A DNA stretch of 64,000 nucleotides, taken from contig OZ022515.1 in NCBI GenBank assembly GCA_963989385.1, positions 9,084,803 through 9,148,802 on the forward strand, given 5' to 3'. Source of the stretch: Ctena decussata. Its lineage: Eukaryota > Mollusca > Bivalvia > Lucinida > Lucinidae. Numbering within the stretch: position 1 is the stretch's first letter; the number at the start of each line of letters is the position of its first letter. The position numbers and the translations under genes were made by a program. The notes beneath the pieces are model-generated. The model did no database searches. It was not told the origin of the DNA and saw nothing but the letters and a program-made list of their open reading frames with translations. Below, one piece after another: positions 57,632 to 64,000 of this stretch.

Positions 57632-57882
57632 TCACATCGGCCGCACCATCATCTTTGCGGATTTCAAAGGTTCACAGTATCTAATTGAGTTCCAGGACAT
57701 TGAAGAGCATTCACTGGTACCAGGAGCAGCTTTCACGTATGGACATGTCAAGCATGAGTCATAGCAGTCATGGAACCACCAGGCGCCGCTGAGATAATTA
57801 GCACAGTTGGTTCCCTGATTAGAGTCGACGTCCCGGTCTGTTGTAGTAAATCCAAATCCATTGTGTCCGGACAAAGAATCAC
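57632..57882 (-). CDS. FReD gene B, exon 4 (C-terminal, with stop)
   Basis: Last exon, 251 nt, acceptor AG at 57884-57883, TGA at 57634-57632. It encodes DSLSGHNGFGF, the calcium-loop region TTDRDVDSNQGTNC, GAWWFHDCYDSCLTCPY and KSAKMMVRPM. About 10 of 82 residues differ from exon 4 of copy A. It keeps the four extra cysteines (DSC, LTC, SEC, RYC) but has Phe where A has the fifth (GHDGC). The DxD calcium ligands and WWF core are intact, so the lectin fold should form. Confidence 0.94.
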
Positions 57883-59066
57883 CTGATAAATAAGAAAACA
57901 GTTTCTAAATAGTCGATTTTGGGCGCTTGAAACGGTACCTTAAGTCATTTGTAAAAGGGATTTTTTTTAAATAATCTACGCGTGTGCGCATACTCATCAA
58001 AGAATATTCACTGTATGCAGGAATTACCTACAATCTTCAGTAAATACCAGAATCTACGCAGAGGATCTAGTGTCAGTCAACTATCATTTCATCTGAATCC
58101 TGATATTGTCCAGAAAAACAGATTAACCTTATTGGAAAGCGCATATCGTTAGAATACAAGATGACTTACTTTCCCTCACGCAACGGCAAAAACAAGATAA
58201 TATGTTGAATGTTTATTGCAAGTCTTCACCAACCGCAAAGTGGAAGTGATATTATGAACTGCGACACGCAAACAGGAGTATATCGCAATTGCAATAAGCA
58301 ACGTCTCAGCCAAACCTGTGCACCGGAAACTACTGACACAAAACGAAGATCGTAGCTAGCTAGACAAAGTCTAGTCACAGACTAGTTTGAGTCTTCGCAG
58401 TTCGCAGTTTGATTAAGCTCCTTTTTGCGCAACGCAGATCAGGTAAAAGGTGTTTATTCGTTTATAAGACAGATGTTACCCCCTTCCAAAACGATCTAAA
58501 ACAAGAAAATGCGGTAAATTATATCCACCGACGAAGTGATTCTAATTGGTAAATAACGTTTTGTAAAGCTCATAGAATTTCATCATTTGATAATTTAGTA
58601 ACGGCAGAGTTTGTCACGTTTAAATTGATTCAAGGACAATAGCCACTGCATTACTGATGCAATTCTGATGAAACTACATATATACACTATGCAAAATAAA
58701 TTAAGCAATAGTTTTTAGTATGTGCCTGATACACTACCTTAGTATTTTACTGTGATTTTTTGCATCAAGATACAAGCGCCGATCGTCCGAGATGGCATGC
58801 AAGGTAAAAAAATCAAAAAGGATGAATTACAGCGTTTGTTCTACCTTGACGTCAGTTTTAAGACCATTGTATGTAAATGACAATTTTGCTCATGTGCATA
58901 AGCCAAAACCATAATCGCTGCTATAATAAAGGAATTTTTGTGGATTGTTCTGGAAGAAACAAACCCACACAAGTGTCGAATGAAAAGCGCAATACTGATT
59001 TACATGTTACGAGTTCTTCTGGAAAACGGAAGTGCCGCTTTATAAATACTTAATATTCAAACCTAC
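57883..59066 (-). other. FReD gene B intron 3 (1.2 kb)
   Basis: It aligns with both ends of the 6.8 kb intron 3 of copy A and lacks the insertions found there. It is the best estimate of the ancestral intron. Confidence 0.8.
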
Positions 59067-59231
59067 CCGCAGTTCCCCGATGGTTGCCTATATGGAGTCT
59101 AAAGTCTTTAGCTGGCCCGATACTGAAGTCGTCGTATACTTCATAATAATGAGTTCCGTTGGCAGCTTCCAAATCTACCCGCAACTGATAACGTCGGCCG
59201 TCCGATGTTAGGCTATGCATGAGTTCTAGGC
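59067..59231 (-). CDS. FReD gene B, exon 3
   Basis: Exon of 165 nt, phase 1 at both ends; acceptor TTTCAAAG ends at 59232, donor GTAGGT starts at 59066. It encodes LELMHSLTSDGRRYQLRVDL, NGTHYYEVYDDFSIG and DFRLHIGNHRGTA. It is the counterpart of 22810-22974 with about ten replacements. Of the three N-glycosylation sequons in A, two are lost (HSLTS, DDFSI). Confidence 0.94.
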
Positions 59232-60632
59232 CTTTGAAATAAAATGAGAAAGCACTGTTAAAATAACTGTGTCAAAATCGAAATTCATAAGAAATAAAAG
59301 GTTAACATTAATATTAAATTACTTGTATACTTGTATTAAGGTATGGCATCGCTGGTATTCAGTAGCTAAAGTTATGTCATAAACTTTGCATAACCAGACG
59401 TCTAATAACGCTTAGTTAGTGGCGCGTTACGACATAATTCCCGCCGTGACAACGTTATATTTCATTTGAATTTGTGTCAGCGTCTGAAGCGATAATTTCT
59501 CCTAAAACTGTTAAAGGATAGCATGATTCTGTATTACACTCGTGGACATTTAAAGCCATAATCTTAAAAACAGATTGGTTTAGACTCATATTCTAGATAA
59601 CCGCTTTCTATTCATTTGGAACCCTTTTTCGATACTTATCAGTTTTTGAATTGAACCCCGTATTAAAATTAAATAATTAAAGGAAGGTTTCTGTGGTTTT
59701 CCTCACCAGATCATGTCAGGGTCACTGATGAAGCTTGGGTAGCTGAAATTTCGACGAATGGCTAAAATGTTCATTTTTTCGAATCTGCTCTCAGACTCTG
59801 CTCTTAAAAAACTCTTTTAGATTTTAATTCAGCTTCACTGCAGATGGTGTTGTGCTGTGTGGTGGCCGTATAACGTCTCCAGTGCAGATTTTATGTTATT
59901 TTTTTCCTTTGAGATCAGAGAATATATTCTTAGAATCAGCTATTTTTGATTGATTTAAAATAGATCATCGCCTTTTATTCATTTGAACCCTTCATGATAC
60001 AATTCAGTCTTTAAATCGACTGCCATATTAAAATAAAGGGTCTACGGTATGTTTTTTGTGACTTTGTGACTTTCGTGACTAGATCCTATCAGGGTCACTG
60101 ATGAGACTCTTGAAGGAATGCCTTTAGATTTTAATTTGAGGAGCCGCAACTTCGAAATATGGAATATGTTCTTTCATTTGAATGTGTTCTCTGCTCTTAA
60201 ATGAACGTTTATCGATTTTAATTTAAGTTAATACAAATGCAGGAATTGCAAAAGGATTATTTCAGACTTTTTCTGTTCTTGGTGTGATTTAGTGGCATAT
60301 AACATATTCAGTTGCAATAGAGAACCTTGAGTAGCACATTTGTCAGAGAATAACATGCATGATTTTATACGTCCGGTTATTAAGCTGCCGTCTTTTGGGC
60401 AGTACTGTATAGCTGTCAACGTGGAGAAAAAATAGTGTTAACCATATTTAATTATTTGTAAACGCTTACCTGATGTATTACTTCAAAATATGTACATAAT
60501 GATAAATAAAGGTTCACACATCTGACGGGCAAATCATTCGAATGTATTTTCCTGCCTGAATAAAGATACTATCATTATAATGGTTATTGTTTTATATATT
60601 ATTATTTATTTTTATTTATTATTATTTTATTA

Positions 60633-60668
<36 letters not shown>

Positions 60669-60795
60669 TCTCCATTGTCATCATCGTAGATGCTAGCATA
60701 CAAACTCTTAGGTGTGGTTCGATGTAAATCCATTGAAAATATAATAATTGAAAAAAATGAAGAAAGAATTATACATAAAGGTAGGCATTACAAAC
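59232..60795 (-). other. FReD gene B intron 2 (1.6 kb)
   Basis: It holds two units of the tandem module (59711, 60082), an ATT microsatellite (60590-60667) and the short frame at 60228-60419 related to 25117-25416 in copy A. Confidence 0.75.
60590..60667. repeat. (ATT)n microsatellite
   Basis: Imperfect then perfect TTA/ATT units, perfect from about 60637. Confidence 0.93.
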
Positions 60796-60895
60796 CTTCC
60801 CAATAGTCATGACGCCTATTTCCAAACCCAATGGCATATTGTGTGGAATCCTTATGCTGAAAGTCCTCATTCCCATGTTGTCGATCCATAAGGAT
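60796..60895 (-). CDS. FReD gene B, exon 2
   Basis: Exon of 100 nt, phase 0 in and phase 1 out; acceptor TTTTCAG ends at 60896, donor GTTTGT starts at 60795. It encodes ILMDRQHGNEDFQHKDSTQY and AIGFGNRRHDYWE. Seven of 33 residues differ from copy A, including loss of the NYT sequon. The borders are identical in position to copy A. Confidence 0.94.
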
Positions 60896-61959
60896 CTGAA
60901 AACACAAAGAACCTGGCTATGCTAAAATTTCTTTAGGTTGCAGAAACGAATCGGGCAAATATACTGAGAGGATTTAAAAACTTCCACTTTTTAATTGCTG
61001 GCTAATGATCCTTTCACGAGCGACAGCGATAAACATTTTATGACAAAATGCTTGAAACTCATCAAATTTAAAGATTATGCAGTTTATTCGAATCATTTAC
61101 TTACATGACGTCAGTAAAAGAGCGTTACATCTCTGAAATGCATAAAATCTTATGCAACATTCTTTTAGACGATTTCTTACGGTCTATAATTGTTACGTCA
61201 TCCACGTTGGTTTGCAATTATGACTGCAGCCGATGCTGTCGCGCAAAGCCTGTTATGGAGACGGCGTCGACGTAACTTAACGTCATGGCCTCTGGTTTTA
61301 GTTTCAGTTGGTTGCTTTTCTGGCGGTCTTTAGAGCTTCCTGTAAACCGTGCACCTCGTCTGAGATTGTAAATTGCCATAATTTATTAATAACATTGTCT
61401 CGCAACGTCACTTTTTTGAAATTTCAGCATTTAACTGGCTCACAAATCAACACCCATCTGCGATATTTAGGCGCATTATGCGATATAGAGCTACAGACCG
61501 ACTTCAAACTTTTAAAAGTTGATTTGATATTGTAAGAGAAATGTTTCCTCAGAAAATTGTATGCATGAAGTGATTCATCTGTTTGTCAACTGTACTAAAA
61601 CATGAGGAACACGTGCTTATTCCTGACCGATTCGGTTGAACGATTTCAAATTCATGATACTGAGATAATCAGGTATAAAACAATATACGTGTTACGAAAT
61701 TTTGGTGGCCGTAGCTGCATTCATTTTTGAGATATTCAAAAATAAAGGGTGGAAGTTTTTAAATCCTTTCAGTATACATGCGTAACTGTAAATCCCCAGT
61801 CTTAGGCATGCAGCATATACGTCTGTTGACCATTTCAACTGAAATCGCAAATTAGAATTACAGTAAAATTGTAAAAAAACGGGATACATACAATAATGGC
61901 ATCTTCGTCTTAAAGTTTAATAGGTAAGTTTTACATTGCGTTATGCGTCCAAAATGTGT

Positions 61960-62080
61960 AGATGAAAAATCAAACTGGGTAGATCTTGATCAGACCGCTC
62001 CAAGGGAGAAGTCTGATATTGGTCTTTAGTGTTTGCTCATACCTGTCCGTCCAAATACTTTGGATGTTTACCGTAGTACA
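61960..62080. repeat. 'ATCAGACTGCTC' family, copy 4
   Basis: CAAACTGGGTAGATCTTGAT, CAGACCGCTCC and GGGAGAAGTCTGATATTGGT. It matches 26465-26590 but lies on the other side of the MITE compared with copy A. Confidence 0.6.
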
Positions 62081-62286
62081 GAAACCAAACAACTACATAA
62101 AAGTTTTGAACCACCGCAGAAACATAGGGTGAGGGTTTGGATCCAGTTAAGCCTCCACCGAAAACCCAAACACGTCAGTAGTTCATTATAGACCGTTCGG
62201 CAAAGGCGACATTTCTGCTGCGGCTCTTCACTGTTATTCTGTTGCAGTTCTTCACTGCTATTAAGAAATTATAGTATGTTTTTTCT

Positions 62287-62694
62287 CACACTGGTCTGGC
62301 ATTCAACACTGGCAACGAAGACAACGTACAAGAAGCTTGCTTGTTCCGCTCATCAGGATAAGTTTGTTTCAGAAGTATAGTCTCACGGACCATCCGAGCA
62401 CCGACTCTTGAAATAGGAATCAAAGGTTTTACTGAATTCATATGCATATTCAAGAAATGCTTGAAAACAATTTTTGGACTACAACGTCTATGCAGCGAAT
62501 CAGTAAAGAAACTTATTGAAGCACTGCAATTATACTAGACGGAATTTCTTAAAAATCTGGTCTAACTAAGAGGTATAACAAACTGCCGGGTCCGTAAGAA
62601 TAATAGTTTGAAATTAATCTAAGAGAAACGCGAAAACAATCAAGTCTTATAGTACGTTGCCTTCGTTGCCTGTGTTGAATGCCAGACCAGTGTG
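62287..62694. mobile_element. MITE with ~40 bp terminal inverted repeats, copy 2
   Basis: Left end CACACTGGTCTGGCATTCAA, right end its complement. TTTCT stands on both sides (62282-62286, 62695-62699), a likely 5 bp target-site duplication. Close relative of 25830-26235. Confidence 0.87.
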
Positions 62695-63295
62695 TTTCTG
62701 GTTTCGTCACCAGATATTGTCAGGGTTACTGACGAGGCTTTATTAGCCGAAACTACGTAGTGTGGCCCATGTTCCTACTTCTGTATGTATTTTCTGCTCT
62801 TGAAGGAACTTTTTAAGATTTTAATTTTATTTATTTGTGATCTAATAGCAATGTGGCCATCTTTATACCTTCCCATCCTGCTTCAAGTTTTGTTTCGTGA
62901 TAAAAGAATACAAAATATGTAAAAATAGATGTATGACGTTTTTCATATAATCTGTTTTTATTGTCCTAATTGATAGTTTCTTTGGTCTTTTGTATGAGCG
63001 GTAATAGTTTTGGCTGGGTTGATTTATTACGGAAGCTAAGGCGAAGGAATGTGACCAAGTAAAACATTTTTAAGTTGTCCCGCCCCAGTAATCTATTACT
63101 GACCACTCAAAGGCGGAACTTCTGATCTGCTCACTCAATGTTACATGCTCTTATATCCGCTTATCTACGATCTTCTAGCAGTATGGTCACCTGTTAGTTG
63201 GCAACTTGGCCCGCGCTTTTGTGTTATAATATAAAATAGAACATGGCAATAGAGAAAAAGGAAAATAAAAGAGATGTTACTGCTGCGTTCAGTTT

Positions 63296-63545
63296 CTAAA
63301 AAAAACGTAAACTTTATTTACTTTCTGATTGCATTGGAAGCTAACGCGAACTTATTTAAATACTCTCGATGGCACGGATGTTGCCGCATTTGTGGTCCTG
63401 TACTGGTGGAGGAAACCGGAGTACCCGGAGAAAACCACCGACCTCGGACGGGCGACCACTACCCTCTAACGTGACGACGCCGCGAATCGAACTCGGGCCG
63501 CAGAGGTGGAAAGCGAGTGCTCTATCCACTATGCTATCTGAGCCC
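63296..63545 (-). mobile_element. tRNA-derived SINE with perfect 13 bp target-site duplication
   Basis: On the minus strand: GATAGCATAGTGGATAGAGC (box A) and CCCGAGTTCGATTCG (box B), a body with GGTACTCCGG-type repeats and an A/T-rich tail. CTGCGTTCAGTTT flanks it (63283-63295, 63546-63558). It lies 310 bp downstream of FReD B exon 1. Confidence 0.88.
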
Positions 63546-63855
63546 CTGCGTTCAGTTTGCCAGCTTTATGACCATCAGTTTTGAAAAAACTGCTCATTCC
63601 ATTTACTGTTCGTTTCTTTCGTGAGTTTCTGTCAGTTTATGTATAAACTTCTTTCCATTTCGGTTTTGAGGGTAGGATGTAGGATCCGACTGTATTAATA
63701 CCTGACCATTGCCTATTTTTTTATTTTGACAGAGAGAAGTCTTTTTGACAAGACAAAAACAATCCACATTGCGAAAGGGCGCAAAATGGCAGAGCAGCGT
63801 ATCCTGAAAGTGGACCCTTTTTCCTTAATAAATACCCAAATTTTTGTCAACTTAC

Positions 63856-63989
63856 AGTCCATCCCCCGCCCGATGTCGTCATGTCGCATTTAACTCTAAC
63901 ACTTTGACCACCCTGTTCTATATCATATGACCCATCTCCACGAGAATTACCAGTATCCAGCACATCTTTGCAATCTCGAAGTTTGTCCA
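63856..63989 (-). CDS. FReD gene B, exon 1 of the domain (gene continues past the window)
   Basis: Exon of 134 nt; acceptor (CTTTTACAG) ends at 63990, donor GTAAGT starts at 63855. It encodes DKLRDCKDVLDTGNSRGDGS, YDIEQGGQSVRVKCDMTTSG and GGWT. Phase 1 in and phase 0 out, as in copy A. Nine of 44 residues differ from A. Only 11 bases of the upstream intron are in the window, so the signal peptide and any N-terminal module are out of sight. Confidence 0.94.
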
Positions 63990-64000
63990 CTGTAAAAGAT

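Larger units (their letters stand above)
60896..63855 (-). other. FReD gene B intron 1 (3.0 kb)
   Basis: It contains the MITE at 62287-62694, intron-module copies (62190, 62850, 63090), a module unit at 62700 and the SINE at 63296-63545. Open frames inside are short and unremarkable. Confidence 0.75.
52280..64000. other. Segmental duplication, copy B (3' flank and body of FReD gene B)
   Basis: Collinear with 9580-41312, as described there. It runs to the window end without a visible border on the right. It begins where the 792 bp tandem duplication begins. Confidence 0.7.

Noticed and set aside
25117..60419. Related minus-strand frames in intron 2 of both FReD genes (25117-25416, 60228-60419) behind a shared TTTGACAG
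   Set aside because: The alignment contains single-base indels that shift frame, and the cysteines are not kept; this looks like drifting non-coding sequence rather than an alternative exon. Transcript data could reverse this.

Overview
The window looks like nuclear DNA of an invertebrate, most likely a marine bivalve (organism inferred, not proven). It is AT-rich and has no long bacterial-type reading frames. Its genes are short exons with GT/AG borders, and it is crowded with tRNA-derived SINEs, RTE- and Jockey/CR1-like LINE remnants, foldback elements and satellites.

The main content is two paralogous fibrinogen-related-domain (FReD) genes, both on the minus strand. Copy A has exons at 41179-41312, 25681-25780, 22810-22974 and 15787-16037, plus a possible upstream exon at 45021-45089. 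Copy B has exons at 63856-63989, 60796-60895, 59067-59231 and 57632-57882, and its 5' end lies beyond the window. Exon lengths (134/100/165/251 nt) and intron phases are the same in both. Each encodes 215 residues of a complete FReD that should act as a secreted recognition lectin. The similarity continues into introns and about 6 kb of 3' flank, so one large segment was duplicated: about 9.58-41.3 kb against about 52.3 kb to the window end. Copy A has since grown by insertion: its introns are 15.4, 2.7 and 6.8 kb against 3.0, 1.6 and 1.2 kb in B.

Region by region: 0-0.8 kb holds one plus-strand exon of a receptor-type protein tyrosine phosphatase. 0.8-9.5 kb is repeats (foldbacks, a ~20 bp minisatellite, an inverted SINE pair). 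9.5-15.8 kb is the 3' flank of copy A. 16-22.8 kb is intron 3 of A, with a 434 bp foldback element of unusual internal structure, a ~198 bp tandem repeat and a Jockey/CR1-like LINE. 23-25.7 kb is intron 2, filled by a ~355 bp tandem module. 25.8-41.2 kb is intron 1, with a broken RTE LINE, hairpin-bearing repeats, a Merlin/IS1595-like transposase carrying one in-frame stop, a second frame with one in-frame stop, and an intact cysteine-rich reading frame of unknown function. 41.3-52 kb holds an RTE LINE 3' part, a ~155 bp satellite and foldbacks. 52.3-53.9 kb is a nearly perfect 792 bp tandem duplication, followed by the 3' flank and body of copy B.

The two FReD copies differ in ways that could matter for function: A has four N-glycosylation sequons and nine cysteines, B has one sequon and eight cysteines. 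Both have four cysteines beyond the usual FReD set, in the C-terminal (ligand-pocket) part. The least explained feature is the 35-40 kb block, where a Merlin-type transposase lies in line with two unrecognised same-strand reading frames.
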